Source: Tenodera sinensis (Eukaryota; Arthropoda; Insecta; Mantodea; Mantidae). Taken from it: a DNA stretch of 64,000 bases. Each line of letters starts with the position of its first letter. Position 1 is the stretch's first letter. Location of the stretch: assembly GCA_030765045.1 (NCBI GenBank), contig CM060969.1:50819216-50883215 (forward strand), read 5' to 3'. The position numbers and the translations under genes are program-made. Shown in pieces: positions 9,786 through 21,425 of this stretch. The notes beneath the pieces were generated by a model. It searched no databases. It saw only the letters and a program-made list of their open reading frames with translations, and was not told where the DNA came from.

Positions 9786-9835
9786 AAGATTGTGCTTTGC
9801 CTGAAAAGGCCGTCGCTAGATGATCTAGTAGTCTC

Positions 9836-10307
9836 TAGAAGCTCCACCACAGTCGCCGCAGTCGCGCTCCTATTGCCCCCTGGCGGGAAGACCAAGAACT
9901 CGCTGCTCAAGCACCATCAACTCGAAGTGAACAGGACGGGAGTATGGCCTGGAATCGAATACTAACTTCTGAACAACATACTACGATATTAACCAATCAT
10001 ATCCAAATACTCTTAAAGCGATGCTACTAGACCAAAGCTCACATCGTCTTCTAAACTTAAGAAGCAAGGAGAAAATCGGTCATTCTGTATTCTTTTCAGC
10101 AATAAGGGACCCCCTTCAAAGCGATAAGCTTATTAATTACCTGTTATAACTTAAAATTTAAGTCTTAAATAATGTGCATAGAGTGTAAGATACATAAGTC
10201 CAGATGTTTAAGTCAAGTTCACTATACCTGTCACTAGTATCCGCACTTTTTCTTACAATTGTTGTCAGGCTACACAAGGGCCGGCAAGATGGGCACTGGA
10301 AATGTGG
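9836..10307. other. No gene recognised
   Basis: Transition from the J1 leader or flank to AT-rich DNA before the hAT element. Nothing identifiable. Confidence 0.4.
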
Positions 10308-10315
10308 AATGCTTT
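10308..10315. repeat. 8-bp target-site duplication (left) of hAT element
   Basis: AATGCTTT immediately precedes the left terminal TAGAGG and is repeated exactly at 12498-12505. Confidence 0.9.
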
Positions 10316-12497
<2,182 letters not shown>

Positions 12498-12505
12498 AAT
12501 GCTTT
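12498..12505. repeat. 8-bp target-site duplication (right) of hAT element
   Basis: AATGCTTT directly follows the terminal CCTCTA and matches 10308-10315 exactly. Confidence 0.9.
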
Positions 12506-12584
12506 ACCCCTACGATCACCTCTCCCTGTTTACTTCTATGCAGCAGGTAAACAGAGAGGGGGCGTTTAAAAATTAAAAATTATT

Positions 12585-12800
12585 TTCTTGTTTAACGACG
12601 CTGTCAATTGCCAGGATCACATCAGCGTCGCCGGTGTGCCGGAATTTTGTCCCGCAGGAGTTCTTTTACATGCCAGTAAATCTACTGACATGGAGCTGAC
12701 GTTTTTAAGCACACTTAAAAACCATCGGCCTGGGCCGGGTTTGAACCCCCGACCTTGGGATCAGTAGGCCAGCGTCTAACCAACTGAGCCACTCAGACCG
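12585..12800 (-). repeat. tRNA-derived SINE, family B (minus strand)
   Basis: Read on the minus strand it begins with a good tRNA-like head: A box AGTGGCTCAGTTGGTTAGAC (12774-12793) and B box GGTTCAAACCC (about 12738-12748). An unrelated body follows for about 150 bp. Confidence 0.65.
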
Positions 12801-12840
12801 ACACACGCGAAGGGGTGGGCTTTCTCCGGGTTATCCGGTG
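12800..12840 (+). repeat. Fragment of the SINE family seen at 20470
   Basis: ACACGCG.AGGGGTGGGC, TTTCTCCGGGTTATCCGG matches the body of the SINE at 20570-20605 almost exactly. Confidence 0.6.
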
Positions 12841-13370
12841 TGGGCGTGTGGCGCAGTGGTGGCCATTGGGGTTTTGGGTGAAACGTCTTTTGCGACGTGA
12901 TAAAATGCATACTTTTGAATTCAAGAGTTGGCTAGGGAAATAAAAGAGAAGTTAATGTCACTAGAGAATGAGTGAAGGACATAGACACAATGCTAGGCGC
13001 CTCATACTGGCATTGTGTGAGAAACAGCTCTCTCACCACATTACTGATGTGGGAGCTCTAGCCAAACCTTAGGTTGACAAAAGCAGTTCTATAGAATTAA
13101 CATGTTTATTACCTTTGTTTTGTTTTGTTATACAATAATTGTTATGTAGTTCCATTATACTACTAAAGACATTTAAACATTTCTATACTGTATTCTCAAA
13201 AATAAACGTTATAATTTATGTGAAAAAATGTATTGAAATTGTTTACAATGTACATTTGACTACATAGTGGCGTAGTCATGATGATACTCCCCTAGTTTAC
13301 ACGGTTGGTATCCTTGCTGGTTTCTTTTTAAATATTAGCGTTTCAATGTCTGGCTGCAAACTAGATGAAC
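12841..13370. other. No gene recognised
   Basis: AT-rich DNA between a SINE fragment and a hAT transposase scrap; no recognisable coding or RNA signal. Confidence 0.4.
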
Positions 13371-13690
13371 TTAAATGTAGAATACATTGAAAATGTTTAT
13401 CCGTAGCAGGCTCTTCTTCAACGTCAATATGCTAAACAGTTGTTCCCACTGATAAGTAGTACGAAACATGGCCGATAATTTGCTTGTAAAAAGACACAGC
13501 TCAGGAAATCTTTTGGGCAGTGATGTGCGCAAATCTAAACCAGTTTTTCCTGAACTGCGCAATAATTTGTTGCTTTGAAGGTTAATTAATTCCAATTGCA
13601 GTTCATCTTGGGCCATCAAAAGTTCACATGTAAATGGATCTTTAATATCAGTGGTTTTGTCTATTGCAAGGCAAAATTAAGAAAAAGTAC
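13371..13690 (-). pseudogene. hAT transposase C-terminal (dimerisation) fragment
   Basis: The minus-strand reading CLAIDKTTDIKDPFTCELL, MAQDELQLELINLQSN, then LPKRFPELCLFTSKLSAMF and YQWEQLFSILTLKKS follows the conserved C-terminal end of ZBED/GTF2IRD2-like hAT transposases (ELQ.ELI.LQ, LP...FP.L, FGS.Y.CEQ.FS..K..KS). The invariant CEQ reads WEQ. No N-terminal part is adjacent on this strand, so it is a relic. Confidence 0.65.
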
Positions 13691-13854
13691 TTTTTCTGCC
13701 AGTCCCGATTAAACCGTCGTTCACTCATGCCGTATGTGCAGCCACCACGGCACTGTTTACTCTGCCACGCGACTATAATCAGGAACAACCGGATTAGCTG
13801 GCTGTACCTGGTTGTTAAAATACAGTAGTGAGGATAAGTGTCCTGCTTCCCACC

Positions 13855-14271
13855 GTTGGGCTACACTGACGGACGTTTGATCTGCACCGAAGAATCTAAA
13901 ATCACCAGCTGTGTTGGATGTACTTATATTTATGGAATTGAATCATGTGCATTCGGTTTTTATAATAGCACTTCCATTTATACTGCAGAGTTGTATGTAA
14001 TATACCGATCCATTTTATATGTGCACCGTAATGAATTGGGTGACTGCCTAATTTTGAGTGCACCGCAGAGCCTAAATGAGACGTACAACTACCATTCTAC
14101 TATACAGCGTATCCAGGAAGCCCTCCACGTCTATCACGCTTCTGACGCTAATGTGGTGTCTCCATGGATTCCTGGTCATGCTGGTTTGCCGGGAAATGAA
14201 ATGGAGCATTTGGCAGCAAAGGTGGCAACCAAAGAATCCAGCATTACCATCTCTCGTATTACTTTCCCCCC
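13855..14271 (+). pseudogene. I-like LINE fragment: RNase H domain of ORF2
   Basis: Matches the RNase H part of copy 1 ORF2 from just before the TDGSK box: GYTDGRLICTEESK (first catalytic D changed), IYTAELYVIYRSILYV (E retained), CLILSAPQSL (third-position D lost) and WIPGHAGLPGNEMEHLAAK (last D changed to H). It ends abruptly after ITISRITF. The sequence then passes directly into a leader segment of another copy of the same family. The protein is inactive. Confidence 0.8.
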
Positions 14272-14703
14272 AGGGGCCTACTACGGTGGGTACGGTTTTG
14301 GCGCACCCGGGGTCACCAGCCGTACTCTCGATTGAGTTCCTCTAAGGGGCTAGAGAGCATATACTAAACGTCGGATCAACTTTGCTCCAGTTTTGTGTTT
14401 GACCCCCTGCCTGATACCTTCCTGAACACGTCTGATAGATAACTTACGCGCGGGTTGTAGGTGGATGGGGAGACCAAGGGAAGACAGGGTAACAGCATAA
14501 TTCCCAGCCCCTGGTTATCATGTAGAATTTGTGTTCACATCCGCTGATAAAGGTCAGCCCGGGGAGGGGCCATTGCATGAGCTGATGCACTCCTGAAGGC
14601 GATTGGGTCCCTCGGTCTAAACACTGGGAGGTGAGACGCTAGGGTGAGCAAGGTCCAGGCTGGGACTCTCACCTAAGCCGGGGTGGTGCCCAGGATGTGA
14701 GCA

Positions 14704-15735
14704 TGCCTTCGGTGACATTTGCAATGGTGGAGGATTAATGTGCCATGGCACAAAAATCCATAAAAAACACACGAAGATTAATGTAAAGGAAGTAGCTGAC
14801 TTCAGTGGTTTTCGCTACTTGGTAATTACTAGAACAGAGGAAGGACGGATGTTTACTACGGTGAATCCATTTATAACAGAGAAGGGTCTTGACAAAATAG
14901 CTGGCCCAGTGAAAAACTGCACTAGATCAAGAAACGGCACGCTGTTGGTAGTAGCTAATTTAGTATCCTGGGCAGCCAAGATATTAAAAGCCAATTTGTT
15001 AACCAGCTATACAGTTAAAGTAGAGATACACAGGACCCTGAACTCCTCTCGCGATGCGATAAACACTCGTGCTTTGGACGGTATGTCCAATGAGGAGATT
15101 CAGGAGAATTCAGAACAAGGTGTGACAGCGGTGTATCGAGTTCAGCGGAAAGAGCATGGCGAATACCATTCCACAGGGACCCTGTTCCTTAGCTTTGATC
15201 GGGTGGATCTCCCGCAAAGGATTAAGGCAGGTTATGAGGGCACTGAAGTTAGGCCATATGTACCGAAACCGCTCTGATGTTACAAGTGTCAACGCTTTGG
15301 ACAGACAAGCAGCTTTTGTAATGGTCAAGCTACCTGCGTTGACTCTGCAGGCACCACACATGATTATGCATGTACAACAACACCCAGTTGTGAAAACTGC
15401 AGGGAAACATCCATCTAGTTCCCGAGAATCTCCCCGTTTTATGGAGAAGAAAGCCATCCAAGATATACGGGTTAAAGATATGTCCTTCTCGAAAGCTAGA
15501 AAACTCAAGTATTTGCGCCAACGCTCTATCCCGAAGACCAGTACCGTCGGTTGCACGACGGGAAGTCGCAACATAAACTAGCGATACAGACGGGGCCACA
15601 ACTTCAGACAAAACTGTCGTAGCTGGTCCAAAGCGAAAGCTTCCAACATCGTCGTCTAAGTCCGTATCAACCTCTACAAGAACCACAGATGAACTGAGAA
15701 CTTCAGCTAGGTCGTCAACACAAGCATCGTCCATT
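14704..15735 (+). pseudogene. I-like LINE ORF1, broken (copy 3)
   Basis: A leader-proximal ATG in SMPSVTFAMVED is followed by a stop. The conserved ORF1 N-terminal domain is then readable (GFRYLVITRTEEG, VNPFITEKGLDKIAGPVKNC, DLPQRIKAGYEGTEVRPY). The zinc-knuckle part continues only in other frames. Homologous to 21426-22931. Confidence 0.75.
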
Positions 15736-16130
15736 TGAAGTGACCAACACGTTTGGCAGTGCTTTCGCTCAAGTGTCTAGCTCGGAAAACTACTCCCCTG
15801 AGTTCCGTCCAATTAAAACTCAGGTGGAATCTCAAGATTTCGCGTGATTACAATCGCTTTTTAATCATGGTGGAGTTAGAGCATTCTCTTTCATCTTCGC
15901 GGTTATCAGCACCAGGACCAGGCGGCATTCATGTACAAATGTTACAACAGCTCTCTCCTGAAGGTAAGACATTCCTGCTCGAGGTCTGCACATAATCGTG
16001 TTTGGGTTGATAGTATACCGCCAGAAAATTGGCGGGAGGCCATAGTTATTCCCATCTTAAAGGCTTGAAAGGAAAGTCATCCTCCCTTCAGCTATCGTCC
16101 TATTTCCCTCACCAGTTGCGTTATCTACCT
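15736..16130 (+). pseudogene. I-like LINE ORF2 fragment: start of reverse transcriptase (copy 3)
   Basis: Corresponds to copy 1 from about 24120 to 24515: FEVTNTFGSAFAQVSSSEN, SAPGPGGIHVQMLQQLSPEG and SYRPISLTSC are readable in shifting frames. It is joined upstream to ORF1 and downstream to the 3' UTR by deletions. Confidence 0.75.
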
Positions 16131-16342
16131 CTTTCGTTAGATATATCTTTTTATGCTTTTTGAGATATTTATCAACTTGTTTCATATCTGGCTATTGCCA
16201 CTGTTTTTTGCTTTTTGTGTATATTTTCCTTGTTGCTAGTATTTTTATTTTTGGGTGAAATTTATATCTGGCTATTGCCATGAATCTTCTAAGGGCCCTG
16301 ATGATCTTGAAGTTGAGCGCCCTTAAACCAAACCAACCAATC

Positions 16343-16914
16343 GCTTCCCTTTCATGCTTCATTAGAGGACTTATTTGTCAACGCTCATCGACCTCTCTGT
16401 GCAGCTCCAGGAGTGGCACCTGTCTTGGAGGCTGGAACTGTTAGGATCTTCCTCGCATCCCTGTGGCCTGTTTGCATGCGACCATTAGCCTCCTGTGGTT
16501 CCTTTAGTTCATCTCTCCCTCCTGGGGGCATTAGTCCGTCAGTGTGTGAGGTTTCCCCCTCCGTATATAACCTATATCAGGCATCGGCAAAGATGTACTC
16601 AATGAGGCCTCGCAACTATGACGTGTCAGGGTAGCGCTTACTGTCTCCCCCTTTCCCTCCCTCAAAGCCTTAACTGGTACTGCATACACACCGATCACGG
16701 GCGAACTGTTCTGTCGTATTTACCTGCACTTCTAAATATATCTATGAAAGTGTAATTTAATACTGACTTAAAGACAAATTTCTTTATTTGTAACTTTGAA
16801 GGATATTAGTTTGTTTAACTTAAAGTCTTAGTATATTCATAGAATTAGAGTGCATCTAATTATTCCTCGTCTATTAAATTTGATATCTAGAAAGCACTTC
16901 GAGGATTTCTTCTC
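16343..16914. other. No gene recognised
   Basis: Mixed-composition DNA with no frame I can relate to a protein family; lies between LINE copy 3 and a hAT transposase relic. Confidence 0.4.
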
Positions 16915-17720
16915 TCATCATGTAAGGAACGTAAAGTGTTTGTTGTGCTCTAAAGTTCAAAAAGGCACTCATTAATGGAACATCAAGCGGCATTATGATA
17001 CATGTCGTAAAGATCACCATACAATTATAGACAAGCATGTATTCATAAATTTACACCACGATTTAAAGTAGCATAACACTGACGTAGTGTCCTTTATTCG
17101 TTTCATTTTTTTCAGGTGTAGATTGGACTAACCAACTGTAACAGCTCAAAGAGCAATATTCAGATAATACGCCTAATATTAATTCAAATATTATAACTGA
17201 TAGACCAACTTCACGCCAGCTATGCTGCTGCTTTGGAGATTGCTCAGTCACTGAGGTGTTCTAGTGATAGAGATTTCATAAAAAAATTTGAGAGTAACGT
17301 TGCCAACATAATTTGCCCTGAACTATATGATATTTTAGTAATATTGCATTATTACCACGAACCATACAGAGAAGGATACATAAAATAGCAGAAATAACCG
17401 AAAAAAGACTACAAACCGAGGTTCATGAATTTATAGCCGTTTCTTTCGCGTTGAATGAAAGTACTGACAACGTTGACACAGCACAATTGGTAATTTTCAA
17501 TCGTGGAGTTACTAACAACCTCTCGATACAAGAATATATGCTTCAAGTCATTCCACTTAGGGAACATACAACAAGGACAAAATTATTTCAAGTATTTAAG
17601 AAATGTGTAGAAGAAAAGAAACTGAATCTAAAAAAAATCTTGTATCGCGATTAACAGATGTTAATTTGCGTGCTATACTGGGAGTGGCTACTTGTGATAT
17701 ATCACTAGATTTTCATGGTA
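16915..17720 (+). pseudogene. hAT transposase relic (BED-finger, GTF2IRD2/ZBED-like)
   Basis: Readable in several frames in the right order. First a BED-type zinc finger remnant (KCLLCSKVQKG, stop, NIKRHYDTCRKD). Then QLHASYAAALEIAQSLRC, RDFIKKFESNVANIICPE and SNIALLPRTIQRRIHKIAEI. Finally TEVHEFIAVSFALNESTDNV followed by DTAQLVIFNRGV, which is the first catalytic-D segment (LDESTD.TDTAQL in relatives, here LNESTD, so one acidic residue is altered). It stops near 17655 before the central insertion domain. It is a dead copy. Confidence 0.75.
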
Positions 17721-18820
17721 CATTGCAAATAGAAGTGAATTGAAATATATTGCTCAACTATCTAGGCCTACCTAAAGTATCGTAGACCAAAATAGCTGGA
17801 TTCAAGTATATGTACTATTCCTTATTGTACTCTGTAGCGAGCGAGTCCACCACTGACTCTGAACGAAGGTCAATGCCATCCCCTGTTCTACGTCACGTCA
17901 TGTGCATTGCGGGTTGCATGATGAGACGTCATACTGATACCTCATTGAGTGCATGTTTGCCGATGCCTGACCTATATACCTGGACATTTCTTCGCCCCTA
18001 AACTTCGAATCATGCGTTAGAAAGCCCTTTAAGAACAAATAGTTCTAAGGAAGAGTAGTAAGTTCGTTTGATTTGTGGTAACACAAGAGATCATGAAGTA
18101 TTCCTGCCTTATGTAATGGTAGTGTACAAACAGTGTTGTTATCGTTAAATGAAATTGTTTTGAAAGTGTTTTGCAATTGTGATGCCTTCAGTATTTCACG
18201 TGGCTCTGTATAGAGAATGCTCGATTATTTGCGCACTGTTTACGTCCCTAGTTATTTTTCTTGCTAGACGGACAGTGAAAACATCCAACTATTTATGCTT
18301 TACCGATGGGAATTGTACATCTGACACGGTGCCGAGTTCAATTGTTTTTCTTTGCGTCTTTCTCACGGAGAACGCACCTATTTCAATCGATAACACCAGT
18401 CTACGCAGCCATTTCCTGTTTACAGGCACCTTAACGTTCCATGAATATATAATGAATCACGATAATAGCCGCAGAAACAGTGGAGAATTTGGGGCACTAA
18501 TTTAACACATTTGTAATTGCTGGTTCTTTGACAGCCACATTAGCGCAAATATGACAAACGTGCTAGAGACTCATTTGCTTGATAAATGACTTTTAAATTT
18601 CATATAATTCTTTGTGCCATTAACTCATTTTAAACACTGCTTGCCAACAATTATCAGTTCTAAAATCAGTATCTCATTTTACGTTATTAGTGGGAATTCT
18701 TCAGATGTTTGATGTTTTATAAGAGCTTTCTTTTTTTTTGGGGGGGTGGGGGGGTGGGAGGGGCCTTTCCGGTTATGTTGACATTTTAGGTAAATGAATT
18801 ATCCTGCAGTCACATCCATC
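17721..18820. other. No gene recognised
   Basis: AT-rich DNA with one unremarkable 108-codon open frame (18179-18505) that resembles nothing I know and has no neighbours to support it. A G-rich tract (about 18740-18762) is the only feature. Confidence 0.4.
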
Positions 18821-18826
18821 AATTTC

Positions 18827-19062
18827 AGGATTTAAATTTTTAGATACTTGTTCATGATTTTTGACATATCTATTACCTTGTTTTATATCTGACTATTGCC
18901 ACTGTATTTTACGTTTATGTGTATTGTTTTATTGTTGCCAGTGATTTTATTTTTGATTGAAATTTACATCTGGCTATTGCCATGAATTTGTTAAGGGCGC
19001 TGATGACCTAGAAGTTGAGCGCCCTTAAACCCACAAATCCATTCATCCATTCATCCATCCAT
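18827..19062 (+). mobile_element. I-like LINE 3'-end fragment (5' truncated)
   Basis: Starts at the very end of ORF2 (AGGATTTAAATTTTTAGA), carries the two TATCTGGCTATTGCCA-type repeats of the 3' UTR, the perfect 3' hairpin (18991-19028) and an (ATTC/ATCC) tandem tail to about 19062. Confidence 0.85.
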
Positions 19063-19463
19063 CTCAAGCGGAGCTGACTAAAACCCTAATGAGTGAAAAT
19101 ACCCCTCATCATTATTTACTGTGAAGCTTCTATTTCATTCTGCTGAAAGTCTATAGGGATTTGCTTTTCAATATGGAATGCAGTAACATGTGCATTGTGG
19201 GGATAATTTGATTTTACAGTTAGCTAGCAAAAGCGTATTTTTGTATTGAAGATATGTATTCTAGTTATACTCAATAAAACTACGGTTTCTATTTTCTTTA
19301 TTACATAATCTTTTAGCAACTTTTTATCCTTTATTTACTGTCCCTATAAGGGACCGAAACTTTAGCCAAAATGACAAAAAAGCTATGAAATTCTAGATAT
19401 GTACCTGTAAGTACACTTTGGCCAAATGTAGCATAATAGTTTGTGCCCCCCTCTGTAGCGTGC

Positions 19464-19775
19464 CCCCCAGGGGCCTACTGGGTAGGTAAGGGTTTGACGC
19501 AAGCAGCGTTCGAAAGGGTTTTTAAATTTTTAGCGGATGTTAACACGAGTTTGCGAATTTGAAACTTTAGATATCTAGTTTTTATACTCTTTCGACCTGT
19601 TTATCACTTTGTTTTAATGTTGGCTGTTTCCTCTCTGTTTTGTATATTTATGTATATTTATTTTCCTTTTTACTATTAAATTTATTTTTTATTGAAGTTA
19701 ATATCTGGGTTTTGCCACGAATTGTTTCTTAAGGGCATTGATGGCCATGTAGTTGAATACCCTTAACCCTACATC
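19464..19775 (+). mobile_element. Diverged I-like LINE remnant: leader fused to 3' end
   Basis: Begins with CCCCCCAGGGGCCTACTGGG as in the family leader and passes directly into the end of ORF2 (AGGGTTTTTAAATTTTTAGC). It continues through a diverged 3' UTR to the 3' hairpin at 19729-19766. Nearly all coding sequence is missing. Its hairpin stem has two paired substitutions relative to copy 1. Confidence 0.7.
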
Positions 19776-19785
19776 TCCCTCTCCG

Positions 19786-20000
19786 CTCTCTGTAGTGTGG
19801 TGGTAGCGCGTCTACTTCACATCCAAGAGGTCGCGAGTTCGAATCTCGCTTAGGGCGAATTATCCAGATAAGGTTTCGTTCCGAGGTTTTCCCTTATCCT
19901 ATTGGGTTACTTCAAGCTCTGTTGACCTCGACCTCATTTGAGCGTCATTTCACGCATTTCATTCATTCACCGTGAGATACGACACTACGTTGGAGCACGT
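19786..20000 (+). repeat. tRNA-derived SINE, family C
   Basis: tRNA-like head with A box TGGTGGTAGCGCG (19798-19810) and a good B box GAGTTCGAATCTC (19835-19847), followed by a body containing CGAGGTTTTCCC and TCATTTCACGCATTTCATTC. Confidence 0.6.
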
Positions 20001-20469
20001 TAATAAAGGGGGGAGTGATAATTTGTGATGTTTTTCAATTTTTAAGGCATGATAACATTTTTATTTTGAAATGGTCGCGTAGTACCCATCTATGAGGATC
20101 ATATCATGTGTTAATTCACGTTTGCTTCCAGTATGCATTTTTCAGATATAAATTATTCCTTACGCATCAGTTTTAGTTATATGTTAATGACAATTGTGAT
20201 ACCTGGCTTACATAAGCTTAATTACTTAAGTTTTCTTTTTCCTTTGTGCTCGTTTCTGGAAGAAAATAAGTTACAATTGTAGAAAACGTATCAGCCTTAA
20301 TTTGAAAAAATTCAAAAAAAGAAACCTTAATATCTCAGTAGGTATATACACGGTTTTATTCTAATAAATAGTTCATTTCTTTCCTTACTTCAAATTTTAT
20401 ACTGCCACGAGTTCTCAATGTTATATGAAAATTTTGTATTGAAATTTTATGTATTAGTTTTTATTTTGC
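20001..20469. other. No gene recognised
   Basis: AT-rich DNA between two SINEs with no feature I can name. Confidence 0.4.
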
Positions 20470-20814
20470 GGCCGCGCTGTGGCCGGGTGTTTAGACCGCT
20501 TGAATCTCTCCAAAAGGACTCGGGTTTGATCCCAGGCGTCCGTATATGGACGTGTGGTGGACACACGCGCAGGGGTGGGCTTTCTCCGGGTTATCCGGTT
20601 TCCCCCGCCATTATTCCACCAATTGCTCCTATCGTCACCTTTCCTATTTTGCACCATCATTTCATATCAGTCACTTTCTCGCTCTCACACCAGGCTTTAG
20701 ACTGATCACCCTCTGTACGATCAACTTCGGGTACGAAGACCGCATATACTGGCCGGGAGGGCTCGAGGCGCTGACCACGTCCCACTCTCCACCACTGGAC
20801 CCCGCTCATGACAC
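20470..20814 (+). repeat. tRNA-derived SINE, family D, split by the LINE (continues after 26892)
   Basis: tRNA-like head with A box TGGCCGGGTGTTTAGACC (20480-20497) and B box GGGTTTGATCCC (20522-20533), then a body with CAGGGGTGGGCTTTCTCCGG. The body is interrupted at 20814 by LINE copy 1 and appears to resume at 26893 (CTGTAGTGGGCAGAGTTGGG). Confidence 0.6.
20802..20814. repeat. 13-bp target-site duplication, left
   Basis: CCGCTCATGACAC before the LINE is repeated exactly at 26880-26892. Confidence 0.9.
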
Positions 20815-20815
20815 A

Positions 20816-20892
20816 CCCCTCCGAAGGAGTATCGCCTTGTCGTGGCGGAGGGGCTCAGTACCTGAACCAGACGGCCTACTAAGTATTCTTTC
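20816..20892 (+). ncRNA. Candidate HDV-like self-cleaving ribozyme at the LINE 5' end
   Basis: The fold starts at the second base of the element. P1 is CCCCTCC (20816-20822) with GGAGGGG (20847-20853), exactly 7 bp. P3 is GCC (20834-20836) with GGC (20844-20846), closing a 7-nt loop TTGTCGT and directly abutting P1. P2 is GAAGGAGTAT (20823-20832) with GTATTCTTTC (20883-20892), 10 pairs including three G-U. A short bulged P4 (TA-CC/GG-TA, 20859-20862 with 20873-20878) precedes CTAA (20879-20882), the position of the catalytic C in HDV-like folds. A P1.1 pair is not obvious. Such ribozymes are known at the 5' ends of R2 and L1Tc LINEs, where they free the RNA 5' end. Self-cleavage here is inferred only. 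Confidence 0.65.
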
Positions 20893-21425
20893 GACTACTG
20901 GTAGGCAAGAGGTGAGGGGAAGCAAAGAACATTCCAAACGGGTAGATGGGGCTCGTTAGTCTTGGTTGACGACTCATCTAGGAGAAGAGGACTCCGAAAT
21001 CAAACTCCCCCAGGGGAACCTACCACGTTAGGTACGGGTTTGGCGTACCCGGGGCCCCGAGCCATACTCTCGACTGGGTTCCTCCAAGAGGTGAGAGAGC
21101 ACATGACAAACGCCCAATCAACTTTGGTCCACTTTTGTGTTTGACCTCCCACCTGTTACCTCCCTGTACACAGTCTGATGGATAACCTACGCGCGGATGA
21201 CGCAAGGGGTGACTGGGTAATAGCGTAAGTCCCAGCCCCTGGTTATCATGTAGGATCTGTGTGCGTATCCGCTGATAAAGGTCAGTCCCGGGGAGGGGCC
21301 ATTGCATGAGCTGATGCACTCCTGAAGGCGATTGGGTCCCTCTGTCTATGCATTGGGAGGTGAGACCCTAGGGTGAGCAAGGTCCAGGCCAGGACTCTCA
21401 CCTAAGCCGGGGTGGCGCCCAGGAT
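20893..21425 (+). promoter_or_regulatory. Leader (5' UTR) of I-like LINE copy 1
   Basis: Non-coding region between the ribozyme-like fold and ORF1. It contains a conserved CCCCCAGGGG motif and, just after it, a small stem (CCTA..TAGG here; CCTAC TACG GTAGG in copy 2; the same stem with a G-U pair in copy 3). An internal promoter is expected in or near the first part, but no specific box could be assigned. Confidence 0.5.

Larger units (their letters stand above)
5036..9830 (-). mobile_element. J1: Jockey-like non-LTR retrotransposon, nearly full length
   Basis: On the minus strand, a structured leader (about 9154-9830) is followed by a zinc-knuckle ORF1 (7725-9153, one frameshift) and a 901-codon endonuclease/reverse transcriptase ORF2 (5036-7741). 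There is no RNase H domain, as in the Jockey clade. The element is visibly more GC-rich than its AT-rich surroundings. The 5' boundary is a guess from composition and structure, and no target duplication was found. Confidence 0.8.
9154..9830 (-). promoter_or_regulatory. J1 5' leader, probable internal promoter region
   Basis: Region upstream of the ORF1 start in minus-strand terms. It contains a duplicated ~41-bp unit, an 11-bp perfect hairpin, a set of four nested or crossing inverted repeats and an interrupted 18-bp stem-loop, listed separately. Jockey-like LINEs usually carry an internal promoter here. I see no TATA box and infer only that the region is unusually structured. Confidence 0.5.
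14272..16342 (+). mobile_element. I-like LINE copy 3: truncated leader, ORF1, large internal deletions, 3' end
   Basis: Starts inside the leader at CCCCCAGGGGCCTAC, runs through a decayed ORF1 (about 14704-15735), jumps into the middle of ORF2 just before the reverse transcriptase (15736-16130), jumps again into the 3' UTR (about 16131) and ends with the family 3' hairpin (16290-16325) and an AACC-type tail. About 2 kb remains of a 6-kb element. Compared with copy 1, two deletions remove the endonuclease and most of RT/RNase H. Confidence 0.8.

Noticed and set aside
18179..18505. 108-codon frame as a membrane protein
   Set aside because: Some hydrophobic stretches but no family resemblance; its length is compatible with chance.
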